Part shown: positions 23,656 through 34,465 of the stretch, piece after piece
How positions within the stretch are numbered: the stretch's first letter is position 1
How the letters are laid out: every line of letters begins with the position of its first letter
Assembly: GCA_016800925.1 (NCBI GenBank)
Contig: JABCPU010000192.1
Coordinates: 60,752-124,751 of the forward strand
Direction of reading: 5' to 3'
DNA: 64,000 nucleotides
Source: Suillus spraguei
Taxonomy: Eukaryota; Basidiomycota; Agaricomycetes; Boletales; Suillaceae
Made by a program: the position numbers and the translations under genes
Notes under the pieces: generated by a model
Seen by the model: the letters and a program-made list of their open reading frames with translations, nothing else
Told to the model about the DNA's origin: nothing
Database searches by the model: none

Positions 23656-24127
23656 TGTTTACAATCGTACGTGCCCCTATTCATTTTCTGTCTCCTTTAC
23701 CTTGTATGTTACATAATGTGACTCTGACTCATATGCTCAATGCATCTGTACTATAGTAGCCTTCCTCCTTTGGATATGCACTTACATTCTCATGTCTCTC
23801 TTGGTCCGTGTGCACATATTGGCTTATTTAAGCACATTGTATTATGCTTGTATACCTTACTTTAATCTTACTGGGTTTTACCTGGAATATCCTTTGCTTA
23901 GGTCTCCAACCTAAGTCGTCTGAATCGTCTCTAAACTAAGCACTCCTTAGCCTTAGTCTCTATTCTACCGATTGTCTTAGAGTTGTGACTCTTTGACTAA
24001 ACCCTTGATCCTACTTGGAACCTTTCCTAAGTAGTAGTCCTCGTTCTCTTTTGAACATAGTCGAACCTCTCAGCAGACCATCTATGTCTTATCACTGTCG
24101 CTGGTGACGCCACCCCAGTTCGTAACA
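23656..24127 (+). repeat. 3' LTR of the gypsy element
   Basis: Matches the 5' LTR along its length (TGTTTACAATCG ... GTTCGTAACA) and is followed by the CAGTA target-site copy. Confidence 0.92.
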
Positions 24128-24475
24128 CAGTAGCGCTGGAGTGTAGTAACTGCCATAAGTAAACATAGCACAAGGCGCTGCGGCACGAGGCAACATGTAA
24201 TAAGGCTTGCCGTGGAATCAGTGATAATGAACATAGAACAAATGATGCACCAAATGGAGCTATGCAGACGCAGCAAGGACATGGAAGGACATTGGTACAT
24301 GGAATGTGGTGCAGCAGTCGGTATGGTGTGCAGTAAATGTGGGATGCCGCTGGTAATGCTAAAGGGGTAAGACAGCCATGGACAAGTGGTAACTCCTGTA
24401 GACGTGAGACGAGTGTCAAAAGGTGGGGTTTTAAGCCCAGCGCCAATATGTTCGTTACACCGAAGAAGACCTCAC

Positions 24476-25408
24476 TGTTACAAGAACACCTTCTTGTGCC
24501 CCTACTATCATCTTTCCTCCTATGCATCACCATCTACTCTCGTCCCAACAAGGCCTCCATCCTTGTCCTCCGCTACCTTGTCTGGCTTGCCATTGTCACT
24601 CCCTACCTCGCCTATGCTCGCTTCCTCCATCATTGCTAGATGTGCACTCTTCTGGGACCCCTCGCGCTCATGTATGCTCTTCGTGCTCTTCGCGCTCTTC
24701 GTGCTCTTTGCGCTCTCCACGCTTCTCGCGCTCTCTGCGCTTCTCACATCTCAAATGCCTCTGTTGCATTTGATGCCTTCCCCTGCGCTTCAACATGCGC
24801 TATCCCCTGGTTCACACAAACAACCCTCTGGCTCAAGGACTATGTCTGGTGTCATATTTCCTTTTATCTTTTCCTTTGCATCTACCTATGACTTGTGCGT
24901 CGCCTCATTGGCTTGTACCTTTTATACCTTTGGATCCACACCTATGACTCCCTTTTGCACATGCGTGCATTCATTGGTTCATATGCCTCTGACTCATCTG
25001 TGAGCATGCATCTTCCTATTGGCTATCTGACTTCATACTTAATCTAGTGATACTTAAATATTCGCGCTCCGCTTCAATCTTACATATAAATACGCGCAGA
25101 TAGCCTTTGTACTTCTTTAACTTGAATCTACTTGATCTTCGACCCTGAACTTCTTTCGATAAGCTTTTCATTAAGCTTATTGTCACTATTTGAACTTCAT
25201 AGAAGCTCATCGCTTCTACGTCTTTGATTGTCGTCAAAAACCTCGTCTCTGTGATGTAGGTCGTGAGACAGCGTGTAGCGCCCACCTCCGACCAACGCAA
25301 CTAGTGCACTCCATGCTAGAAGACCGATATGCATGGGCCGCCGCTCTTGATAGAGTGTCCGTCGCAGACACCACTCAAATTCCTTAGCGCCTGGCTAGGT
25401 CGCTAACA
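24476..25408. mobile_element. Possible old LTR-like sequence
   Basis: Starts TGTTACAAGAACACC and could end CGCTAACA, resembling the gypsy LTR termini in style. The 5-base flanks CTCAC and CTTGC differ by two transitions. A TATATAAATA box lies near 25085, as expected for an LTR promoter. Inside is a CGCTCTTCGTGCT simple repeat (24661-24755). No second copy is in the window, so this is tentative. Confidence 0.3.
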
Positions 25409-25859
25409 CTTGCGGTCTGCGATGTCACACCCATCTGGGAGGGTCTTTTTTCGCCCAAGAAACCTATGGCAGATGGGTGTGTTTCCCTGCCAAAACAGAG
25501 GGACGGGCAGTTTGGACCATGCCATTTCTCTCAAAAAACACTGTCCTTGCGCGCTAAAGACGTTCCTGCATGCGCTCAAGACAATCCCTGGCATGTGACC
25601 TGTTAGGTACAATCTCATTCCCACTCTGTTTATTGTTTATCATTGACCTACCAACTCAGGTTGTAGGTGACGCACCATCTGCGTCTGGAGGTTTCCCACT
25701 GGTGCCTTTGATTCTTATGTTTAACTCACAGGTAAAGCTTCCCCATTTCATTGCACACACCCCATACTAACTCATTGTTCCTGCACTCATTTCTCTCAGT
25801 CAAGTCAATCGAACCACTCTTCTGGTACGCCTGCCAGCCAGAACCTAGTATTTTCAATA

Positions 25860-26235
25860 TGAAGGTAAGTTTCACTCTTGCTACAAGAAACTGCCGGCAA
25901 GAACTCAATACTTTCAATAAGCCAAGTTCTTGCTGCAAGAAACTGCCAGCAAGAACCCAATATTTCCAATACAAAGTTTCACTACAAGAACTGCTGGCAA
26001 GAACCCAATATTTTCAATAAGAAGGTAAGTTTCACTACAAGAAACTGCCAGCTAGAACCCAATATTTCCAATAGTAAGAGGTTTCACTACAAGAACTGCC
26101 GGCAAGAACCCAATATTTCCAATAGTAAGAGGTTTCACTACAAGAACTGCCAGCAAGAACCCAATATTTTCAATATGAAGGTAAGTTTCACTGCAAGAAA
26201 CTGCTGACTAGAACCCAATATTTTCAATAAGTTGA
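25860..26235. repeat. Tandem repeat of about 55 bases with embedded GTAAGT
   Basis: At least six units of the type CAAGAACTGCCAGCAAGAACCCAATATTTTCAATA. About half carry AAGGTAAGTTTCACTAC, a consensus 5' splice site. Unit length varies. Neighbouring related repeats continue at 26270-26625 (AAGAGATGTCAAGAACCCT ... CACACTGACC). Confidence 0.75.
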
Positions 26236-26269
26236 GCTGAATCCTCCTCACTCCAATATAGCGATCTCT

Positions 26270-27480
26270 GGCGGCAGAAGAGATGTCAAGAACCCTTGCA
26301 GGAGGATTGAGGTATTCGAATGTCTCCAGAATCACACTGACCAAGGTTACTCATGCCGTGCTGTATTTTTGACAGTGTATCCCTTCCGCGAACTTTCTGG
26401 CGGTGGAAGAGATGTCAAGAACCCTCAGAGGAAGATTGAGGTATTTGAACGTCTTCAGAATCACACTGACCCAAGGATATTCATGCCGCACTGTATTTTT
26501 GACAGATGTATTTCTCCCCCAAACTTTCTGGTGGTGGAAGAGATGTCATGAACTCTTGCAGTGGAAGAGACGTCAAGAATCCTCACGGCGAAGAGATGTC
26601 AAGAACCCATTCTCCACCTTTCAAGGTCGAAGGTGCCATCGTTGCTAGAGATTGTGGCGGAATCAAAACCCATAGCTGGTGCGCAGATCTTCATGTCACA
26701 TGAAGTTCATCTTCTTTGACAAGTTCTTCTTCCACCTTTCAAGGTTGACTGCACCATTGTTGCTAGAGATTGTAGCAGCATCGATGTGCAAGTCTTCATA
26801 TCACATGAAATTCATCTTCTTTGGCAGGTTCACTTTTTGAAGTTCTTCCTCTGCCTTTCAAGGTTGAACGCACCATCTTTGCTAGAGATAGTGGCAGCAT
26901 CAAAACCCATGGCAGGTGCGCAAGTCTCCATGTCACATAAAATTTATCTTCTTTGACAAGTTCACATGCTTGTCTTTGAAGTTCTTCCTCCACCTTTCAA
27001 GGTCAATGAACCACACTGACCCAAGGCTATTCACGCCATGCTGTATTTCTTGGTGGTCTGCAAGCGTTCATCAATGGAAAACAGACCAAGCAGCGGCAGA
27101 AGGAGGACAATCAATCTTGAGGTATGTATTCAGATGTCTCCAGAATCACACTGACCCAAGGCTATTCACACCGTGCTGTATTTTATGGTGGTTTGCAAGT
27201 GTTCATCAACGGAAAACAGACCAAGTGGTGGCGGAAGGAGGACAATCTGGAGGTATGTATCCAAACATCTCCAGAATCACACTGACCAAAGGCTATTCAC
27301 ACCATGCTGTATTTCATGGTGGTCTGCAGGCGTTCATCAATGGAAAACAGACCAAGCAGCGGTGGAAGGAGGATAATCTGGAGGTATGTATCCAAACATC
27401 TGCAAAATCACACTAACCCAAGTTTATTCATGCCACGCTATATTTTGTAGTGGTTTGCAAGCATTCATTGACGAAAAACA
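26270..27480. repeat. Two further tandem-repeat arrays
   Basis: At 26270-26625 units contain GGCGGAAGAGATGTCAAGAA-like words and TCACACTGACC. At 26690-27000 units contain ACCTTTCAAGGTTGA and TTGCTAGAGATTGT. At 27000-27480 a unit of about 130 bases (CACACTGACCCAAGGCTATTC ... AAAACAGACCAAG) repeats four times. Open frames here are by-products of the repeats. Confidence 0.7.
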
Positions 27481-27652
27481 GACCAAGCAGACTACTCAAG
27501 CCCTGACTGCTATAATGTGCTCCAGGTAATCATCCACCAGGGACCCAATTTGTGGCACTGCGCTCGTGCCATCTAAGGCAAATATAGGTAAACACATGCA
27601 CATGTTTAGGAGTAGGGTGTGCACTAATTTGTTCTCTAATCTGTCTTACAAT

Positions 27653-29036
27653 ATGGGCATGAACAACCTTTGGGAGGTATGTGCACCACTGGCCATTTCC
27701 AGATTTCAAGCTCATTCATTTTACAGTTACTAGAGCCTGCTGCAAAAACAGTGCCCATTACCTTGCTTGCCCTCCAGGACCGCTATGTGGGACCTGCTCC
27801 TCACCTGCCCTATGTGATAGGAGTTGATGCAAGGTCAGTCTTTGCATGTTCATATTGTCATATTTGGTACTAACTCTTTTTACCACCATGCAGTGGGTGG
27901 TTTGAACAGAGTCAACAAGGCAAGTGGCACCATGCACATGCTCAGAATGGGCAGAACCCTGCCCTTCGGACATTCTTATTTTGCCTCACCTGACTCACTC
28001 AGTTCCCGGTGCAATTGGTCTTCTGCTAGGGCTGTGGGCGCGAGACAGCACTTGGTTTAGTCTGCTGCATGGACAACAGTATGCTGCGTAGCGCCATATG
28101 CAGCAACAACCAGGGCTGGAGTCTCCAAGAGTGGCGAAACATTGCTCAATGTCACCTTGAGAGTGATCCCACTGGGAAGATGGGGCCAATTACATCCAGT
28201 GCTCGCTCACTCACTCCCTGAATCATTCCCCAGTGTGGGCACCATTAATTCATATGCACATCCTGCAGTCACCTCACTCGCTGAGGTACCCAAACTGCAA
28301 CTGCCAGCCCCTCCTGACCTTGCCCAGCTCACATGTGTGATCAAGCAGTTCCTAGGCTGGGACTCAAAGAAGCTTCTAAGTGCCTTCTGCACCACTATCT
28401 GGCCTGTCGTCATCCTACATGAACTCCTGGAGGATGTTGCCAACAATTCACCCAGGAGCAATGAGGTACGTGATTGCTTTACATTTTAAACATGCTGATT
28501 GACATGTAGTCCAGTTCAGCCTTGCCTCAGGCTGCACAAGGGCAGTATTTCTGAACCATGCATCATGCCCAAAGAAGATGCATAGAGGGATTTCCGGGCA
28601 CAATACTGATGTGCCCATTGATATGCTTGAGAAAGCCACAATGCAGTTGCTTGAGGAGCCAGCCCCAGGCCATCGGGATGATATCACATCATCACATAAG
28701 TATGTTTGAGTATGGCTTGCTGACAGAATCTATGACTGCTGGGTGAAGACAATGTTTTTATCATTGTCGGGTGATCTCTGCACAGAGGTACATTGCTCAG
28801 CCACATCATCATTGTTCTTGCTGATGTACAGATAGAGCCACCCCCCATCAACATTCCATACTGTCTGTCAGGTGTCTGCGCATCCTGTCTCCAATTTCAA
28901 TTCCAATTCTCCTGCCTCCTCTTCTGTGAGTGTTATTGACCTCACAGAAGATGTAGATGCAGTAGCATTTGCTAGTGGTGCTATCATTGATCTTACAGGT
29001 GACGATGATAGTGAATTGATTGATCTCACTCTTTGA
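27653..29036 (+). pseudogene. GEN1/Yen1-like nuclease, copy 2, with internal deletion
   Basis: Starts MGMNNLWE (27653-27676) and continues from 27727 with LLEPAAKTVPIT ... YVIGVDA, the XPG N-terminal pattern. Then HAHAQNGQNPALRTFLFCL is broken by TGA (27991) and TAG (28027). The central nuclease and hairpin region found in copy 1 is absent. The later part resumes near 28142 (INSYAHPAVTSLAEV, FLGWDSKKLLSAFCTTIWP), matching the region after the hairpin in this family. The tail (about 28921-29036) has three SUMO-interacting-type motifs: VIDLT, IIDLT and LIDLTL. It is convergent with the recombinase fragment, 100 bases away. Confidence 0.62.
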
Positions 29037-29138
29037 TGTGTGTTTGGGTACTGTACTTATATCTCATTGCATGTGAATAAATAATGGTTTCATTGCAAGT
29101 ATGGTACAACAGGAAGTTTAAAGTCTATTATTGTGTTC

Positions 29139-29598
29139 TTAAGCGCATGAACAGCACCGCCCACACTGCCGGCACTTGATAGTTGGCTGCTGGTTGGGGT
29201 CAAAAAAGTGCTCTCTTGGCTCAGCAGGGTCGTCATTTGAAGAGATGAGGTACTTTACTATTGTCATGTTCATGAATTCAGTGCTCCACCCACCCCACTC
29301 ACAAATCCGTCTCAGGTGCCAGTGCCTCTCTACATGCAGGTATTGACAGCCTCCCTGACAAAACGAGTGCATGCCATTGGGAGTGGGGTCAATATCTATG
29401 TCAAGAAGGTTGTTCCGAAAGAGCTCTAAGAACTGTTCCGAAGACTGGAGGGCCATATTTAGTTATTTCCATCAAGGTACACAGTAATAATGTACCATAG
29501 GGCTATTTGCCTCTGCTATGCAGTCGCCAAATGCCACTTTTCGGAAAAGGTAGCCTGATGTCAACTTAGACTCTCGCAGCCAGGCAGCAAGTGCACAT
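29139..29598 (-). pseudogene. Tyrosine recombinase, copy 2 (C-terminal fragment)
   Basis: Two exon pieces on the minus strand (about 29598-29512 and 29449-29139) match copy 1: LTSGYLFRKVAFGD, ELFRNNLLDI, HSFCQGGCQ, ICEWGGWSTEF, MTIVKYL and the Cys-rich end CRQCGRCCSCA. Arg stands where copy 1 has its first TGA. The HxxR box reads HSFC, so the catalytic Arg is lost here too, and the neighbouring Arg has become Gln. The N-terminal half is missing: the fragment ends where a family-B LTR begins. Confidence 0.75.
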
Positions 29599-29671
29599 TG
29601 TAAAGATACAATCTAGCCTGGGCTGTAGATGAACCACGGCCTACACTAGTATGCGAGTCTTTGTCATAAAC
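29599..29671 (-). mobile_element. Fragment of a family-B LTR
   Basis: Starts TGTAAAGATACAATCTAGCC, matching the beginning of the reverse-oriented copy at 16234, and is cut after 73 bases by an A'-type LTR. Confidence 0.75.
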
Positions 29672-29870
29672 TGTCATATACCGTACATTCAGGTCTAGAT
29701 CAAATCCAATCCATGGACATCCAGACACCCAACCTACACATATCTGATCCACCCATCCAATCCAGTTCACATATCCGATCCACCCATCCACTCCAATCCA
29801 TATCCAATCCGTGTCCATATCCAATCCATGTCCATATCCAATCCGTGTCTATATCCGATCCGAGTTCATA
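29672..29870 (-). mobile_element. Fragment of an A'-type LTR
   Basis: Starts TGTCATATACCGTACATTC and matches the reverse complement of the 3' end of 36209-37701, including the GGATATGGA-type repeats. It is cut at 29870 by the KDZ terminal repeat. Confidence 0.8.
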
Positions 29871-30169
29871 CACCTGTGACTCCCACGTATTGCGTCTAAT
29901 TAGACGTGATAATAGATAGGGCTAGCACGTCTAAAATGACACAGTTCCAGCGTTTGCAAGCCTCCTTCAATAAATCTTGGATAAAGAGTGACTTATAATA
30001 ACAGCAGCTCTAGGTGGGACGTCGGCATTAACGTTCCTGGCTCCGGCTATCATGCGCCCGTCATGTCGTTCCTGGCTTCGGCTATCATGCGCCCGCCGTG
30101 TGAACCTTCGTGCCCGCCGTCGTACACGATGAGCTCCTTAAATCATGCATATCAGAGGCGCATTTTTAC
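29871..30169. repeat. Left terminal inverted repeat of the KDZ element
   Basis: Matches the reverse complement of 40443-40741 over its whole length with few differences. It includes the imperfect internal duplication CGGCTATCATGCGCCCG (30043-30099) and a TGCGTCTAATTAGACG palindrome near 29891. Confidence 0.93.
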
Positions 30170-30261
30170 ACATTGGTGGTGCATTTTGACACAGTGAAAG
30201 CTACTAATAATTCAAGTATGTACAGATCCTCAGAATATACATAAAAAAGCAGCAGGGTGTA

Positions 30262-32093
30262 CTACTCGCCCTCGTCCTCTTCCTCATCAGATGACTCGAT
30301 GAACTCCGCACTTTTAGGGGCCTCACGATGCTGGGCACTACTGTTCTTTTTCACCTTCTTTGACGGCCTTCTGTTCTCTTTGTGTGCCTGTCCTGTGGTA
30401 GGTGGAGCCTTGCGCTTGCGAGCGACTCCAGCATCGGAGTGCTTCTTGCATGGCTGCCGGACAACTTGCCCTGCCGAATGGCACGCATCAAGTTCAGCAG
30501 TGTGAAGCTTGACTTCCACTGGAGTGAGGGCAGCCCAGTAACATGTTCAGGCCTTGAGCGCATCACGGAGCTTGCGAATTTCACCGACTGTCCCGATGTT
30601 TGAAGGACTGATAAATTTGACACCCTGGGGCCATCCTACTAGCTTGACCGCATAAGTTTCAATGATCGCCATATTGTAGTTATTGTAATTCATCGTGATG
30701 TCTTTCTTGCCAGTCACTGCAACTGTAAAGATGTCAGACAGCACTCATGCACACTACTGTCACATACCCAGCCCTCGGACAATCAATTTTCGAGCTTGCT
30801 TTCGGACCGTTTCCAAAGAGCACGTTCGTTAAGATCTCGAAAGATACTTGATAAGAACAAAATAAAATAATAATGAGGAGCCAGACGACTGACTTTGATT
30901 CTGCGTGCATGCCCATTGCTCATATTGACGGAGAACATCGGCCAATGGAGAGTCATAGACGTCCTCCCAGAAATCTTCGGAATTATCAGTACCATGCATC
31001 GTGCTTTGAATTGTGTCATTGATGTGGCCCCGAACAACGTATACAGTTGCATAGGTGCCTGTGCGAACACGCAAATCGTCGAGCTTTGAAGTGAAAATGA
31101 GTCCAGTAGAATACAGGTGATGAACGAAAAGCTCACCTCCTTGATGACCCTCTCTGTTGTGACCAAAACATCTCGCGCAGCAGCTATATTGTTGGCTCGC
31201 ACACTACTTACCTTTTGTTCGCGGTGCTCCCTAAGAGCACTCACATAAGTGGTCTTCTCATCCCTCGTCAAATTCTTCATCTGGGGGTCCTCGGCGACCA
31301 TTTCGCGCAGCTCACCCAATGTATACCGAGAGCCGATAGGTTGATCTTATTGTAACAGAACATGAGTATGTAAGAGTAAGGAAAGGGATTTGCATACCAC
31401 TGTTCATCTCCTTGGCTTTGGCGTGAATGAGGGCATTAGTCAGGTGGATCTTATGCGCTGTGTGATACTTGGTCTGACTACCAATCATGTCATTGACATA
31501 TTTTGGAGTCACATTGTGAGCGCGCGAGAGCAATTCGACTGCGTATTTCTGTTCTTGTAGGTGTTTGACGACAGCATCATGTAAACGCTTCGTCATTTCT
31601 GTCTTCAGGCCCTTCTTGATTTTCCGGGAGGCCTTCTGTGCATCTGACAGCCGAGTTGGTGGGGTCCGCAATGGATCACGGGACGGGTTGGGTTTCGCGC
31701 CGCCCAGGTGGACAAATTGGCATCATGGAGGGGCTCTGACAGCGACTCACTGTGAGCAGGCGATGGTGCGCGAGAGGCAGGTGTGAGATTGTGTGCATCG
31801 GGTGAAAATTCAGCAATGAAAGTAGGGTGTGGAAGGACCGGTTCACCATTGACAGCTGCTAACTCGTCACTCGTCAGCGGCATCATGTATAATGATGGGT
31901 CGTCCAAGTCGATATCATCCCAAGGTTGGAGTGTATTGCTCAATCCTGTTTTTGAAGGTCAATAAGAGTGGGAGACACATTTATACAACGCACCTTCATT
32001 TTCATTGAGCATCCCCATGAAATATTCAGGTCCTCCGCTGGCGATGAAATTCCCATTGGGGTCGAAGTCATTTTCAGGGAAAGTGAAGCTCAT
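30262..32093 (-). CDS. K1: uncharacterised KDZ-associated protein
   Basis: Exon 1 (32093-31994) starts MSFTFPENDF and splices to 31945 onward. Later exons give RLSDAQKASRKIKKG, a stretch with RAHNVTPKYVNDMIG (helix-turn-helix-like), GSRYTLGELREMV, RANNIAAARDVL, WEDVYDSPLADVLRQYEQW, LVGWPQGVKFISP, and a basic then acidic tail ending ESSDEEEDEGE. I know of similar proteins in mushroom genomes but no assigned function. The helical pattern and charged tail suggest DNA or chromatin binding. Two exon joins (near 31750 and 30820) do not keep phase in any splicing I could find, so frameshifts are likely. Confidence 0.55.
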
Positions 32094-32369
32094 AGTTGTC
32101 TGTGCGAGTAGGAAGGAGTGTCGTTGCGGGGACACGATTAGAAAAAAAAAGTGCTTGCCTTGGGAGCCTGAGAATCATGCCAATGGATCAGGGCGGCATA
32201 GACAGAATGGCATTAATACCAATCATTAAACCCTATAAAAAACGGCATTAATACCAAGCATCAGAGTCATAACAACTTACAATACTTCTCAGGTTGCCAA
32301 TTGGAGGAAGTTCCGCATATAACATTGATTGGGGGTGATCATATACATCTCTGCTGGGATGACCTCAGC

Positions 32370-32910
32370 GCGATGCTTTGATCCAACTTGAATACCGATG
32401 ATGTTCGGATAGGTTAGTTGTTGGGATAACCTGGTGGCGATCCTTAGATCCTACTTGAATACCAATGATATTCGGTTAGATTAGTCGGTTAGGTTAGTTG
32501 CTGGGATGTCCTGACTTTAATATCCTACTTGAATACCGATGATATTCGGTTAGGTTAGTCGGTTAGGTTAGTTGCTGGGATGTCCTTACTTTAATACGAC
32601 TTGAATACCGATGATGTTCGGTTAGGTTGGTTGCTGGGATGACCTCGTCGCCAATCCAACTTGAATACCGATGATGTTCGGTTAGGTTGGTTGCTGGGAT
32701 GACCTCGTCGCCAATCCAACTTGAATACCGATGATGTTCGGATAAGTTGGTTGCTGGGATGACCTTGTCGCAAATCCGACTTGAATACCGATGATATTCG
32801 GGTAGGTGGATTGCTGGGATGACCTCAACTTGAATACCGATGATATTCGGATAGGCTGGGATAATCTTGTCGCAAATCCAGCTTGAATACTGATGATGTT
32901 TGGATAGGTC
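32370..32910. repeat. 60-bp minisatellite inside the KDZ element
   Basis: About nine units containing ACTTGAATACCGATGATGTT, CGGTTAGGTTGGTTGCTGGG and ATGACCTCGTCGC. The central units are nearly identical. It lies between the starts of K1 and K2, so it could affect the divergent promoters. Confidence 0.85.
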
Positions 32911-33140
32911 AGTTGGTGATTGAGCGCTGACAGTAACCTTTTACTAATTCGCATTCTATAAAATGTATGAGGGGGAATCCCCATTGACATGATAGACAGT
33001 CAAACTTGGAAAATCTCACGACCCATTTCCCCCCTCAGATCTATGGTAAGTCTCGATTTTCGGACTCATGGTGTACAGTGTTTTAAATTCATTCTAAGGC
33101 TCATCGGCAGAGTTCTCCTGTTACTTTGAACAGGCAGCGC

Positions 33141-33866
33141 ATGGCTACCAAGCGGTGGCTTGCAAAACCAGGGTAAGTTTTTTCTTTCTTTTTAATTCAA
33201 GTCGAGATTGTACTTTCAGAGTTCGAGACACGCAAAACGCAAAGGCATGCGCTCGGATGGCGAGGTCAGTCCCACTCTCACTCTTGGGTCGAAAAATTGT
33301 ACTTAAAATACAATTTTTAAGTAGGCGGGCCAGGTAAAATCATTTCTGTTTTACTGCCATCTCTTGTTCTTCCTGACTGCACCCATAGTAAAAAAAACAC
33401 ACAACACATCCCTTTGGTCAATCCACCCATGCTTGACGGACTCGATGGTCGTGACATCACTCCAGAGGTCGATGATGGATCTCTACTCACCATGGATAAT
33501 GTCATCCCTTGTTCCTGCGACTCGCCAACCCTGCAAAATATTGAGAACATGGCCAATTGCTGGCAAAAGGGATGGATTCGGGAGCGGGAGTCTGAAAATA
33601 AGTGGGATCATGCATATGAGAAACTGCTCAAAGGTGCGCAAGAAAAGGGGCGACGAGAGACCATTATTTTTCTTAATGAGTGTAGTGCGCACGCTTCCGA
33701 GGGGAGGGAACTTCTGGAAAGTATCCAAGACGTTGTGCACACCAATTGTCCACATTGCAGGGAGCATCTCAAGTACGATATCATTATACTTCATGATCTG
33801 CTTGTCTGTATTGTTTCAGAGGTCAAATTTTTCGAGGTGAAAGTAGCTAACAGTAAAACTACGTAG
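33141..33866 (+). CDS. K2: uncharacterised KDZ-associated small protein
   Basis: Exons 33141-33172, 33220-33264 and 33389-33866 join in phase to 184 residues starting MATKRWLAKPG. The middle has CSCDSPTLQNIENM and a charged helical segment (RERESENKWDHAYEKLL). Near the end a Cys/His cluster (NCPHCREHLKYD) could bind zinc. No family is recognised. The 124-base second intron is long for this window and contains a TTAAAATACAATTTTTAAG inverted sequence, so that join is less certain. Confidence 0.45.
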
Positions 33867-33899
33867 TTTGTGACTGTATAGGATGTTGAACAATGTCAT

Positions 33900-34092
33900 A
33901 TTGAAATGATGGTGACCGAATTGATGGCGAACATATAGCGAATTGACAAAATTGATGGCGCGTGTATGGCGAACTGATGGCGAACACATATCGAACACAT
34001 ATCGAACTAATGTCGAACACATAGCGAACACATAGCGAATAGATAGCGAATAGATAGCGAACACATATCGAATCGATAGCGAACACATGCCA
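33900..34092. repeat. Short-unit repeat, GCGAACACATA type
   Basis: Some fifteen loosely repeated words (ATAGCGAACACATA, ATAGATAGCGAA, TGATGGCGAAC) run just past the end of K2. The minus-strand frames here (repeated VRY/FAIYSL-like peptides) are artefacts of the repeat. Confidence 0.7.
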
Positions 34093-34465
34093 GACATTGT
34101 AATATCTCTATGATCGCACTTCCATAGAGTTTTAAACCATACCGACTGCGTTGAAGGTTACTATTTGTTACGCTGATTTCGTCAAAATGTGTAGTGAACG
34201 CAGTCGGCTTGGATTTAGGACCATGTTTGTATATCACTAGCTAATTACTGATTACATTCGTAGGATGCTACACACATGCGGACTCTTAAGGTAATGCAAC
34301 TGTGTAGTCCTATCTCATTCGGTCAGTTGCACATCTGCATCAATTTTGTAATCACACTGAGTAGCCTACACGTTCTGTGGACTGCATAAATGTTCCATTA
34401 CCAAGGTATTACAAGTACTACATATGTACACGGCTGAGATAGTGAACTATTACTACGAAGGTAAT

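Larger units (their letters stand above)
16854..24127 (+). mobile_element. Full-length Ty3/gypsy chromovirus-type retrotransposon, degenerate
   Basis: Two LTRs of about 471 bp, starting TGTTACAATCG (the 3' copy has one extra T) and ending GTTCGTAACA, enclose gag, protease, reverse transcriptase/RNase H, integrase with a C-terminal chromodomain, and extra reading frames downstream. The element is flanked by a perfect CAGTA duplication (16849-16853 and 24128-24132). Stops, frameshifts, an integrase deletion and an altered reverse transcriptase active site make it non-autonomous. Its solo LTRs recur at 14359 and 61155, and another copy starts at 62578. Confidence 0.93.
16234..24459 (-). mobile_element. 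Solo LTR, family B, copy 3, split by a gypsy insertion
   Basis: In reverse orientation, 16234-16853 carries the 3' two thirds (starts TGTAAAGATACAACC) and 24133-24459 the 5' third (ends ATATGTTCGTTACA). Together they equal one family-B LTR of about 950 bp. The 4-base flanks are TCGA (16230-16233) and CCGA (24460-24463), one transition apart. The gypsy element at 16854-24127 was inserted later. Confidence 0.8.

Noticed and set aside
16234..24459. Treating the family-B pieces as two LTRs of one element around the gypsy
   Set aside because: They are the two halves of a single LTR, not two copies, and the gypsy has its own LTRs and CAGTA duplication.
33860..34237. Minus-strand peptides with repeated VRYVFAIYS-like words as membrane proteins
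   Set aside because: They are translations of the GCGAACACATA repeat.
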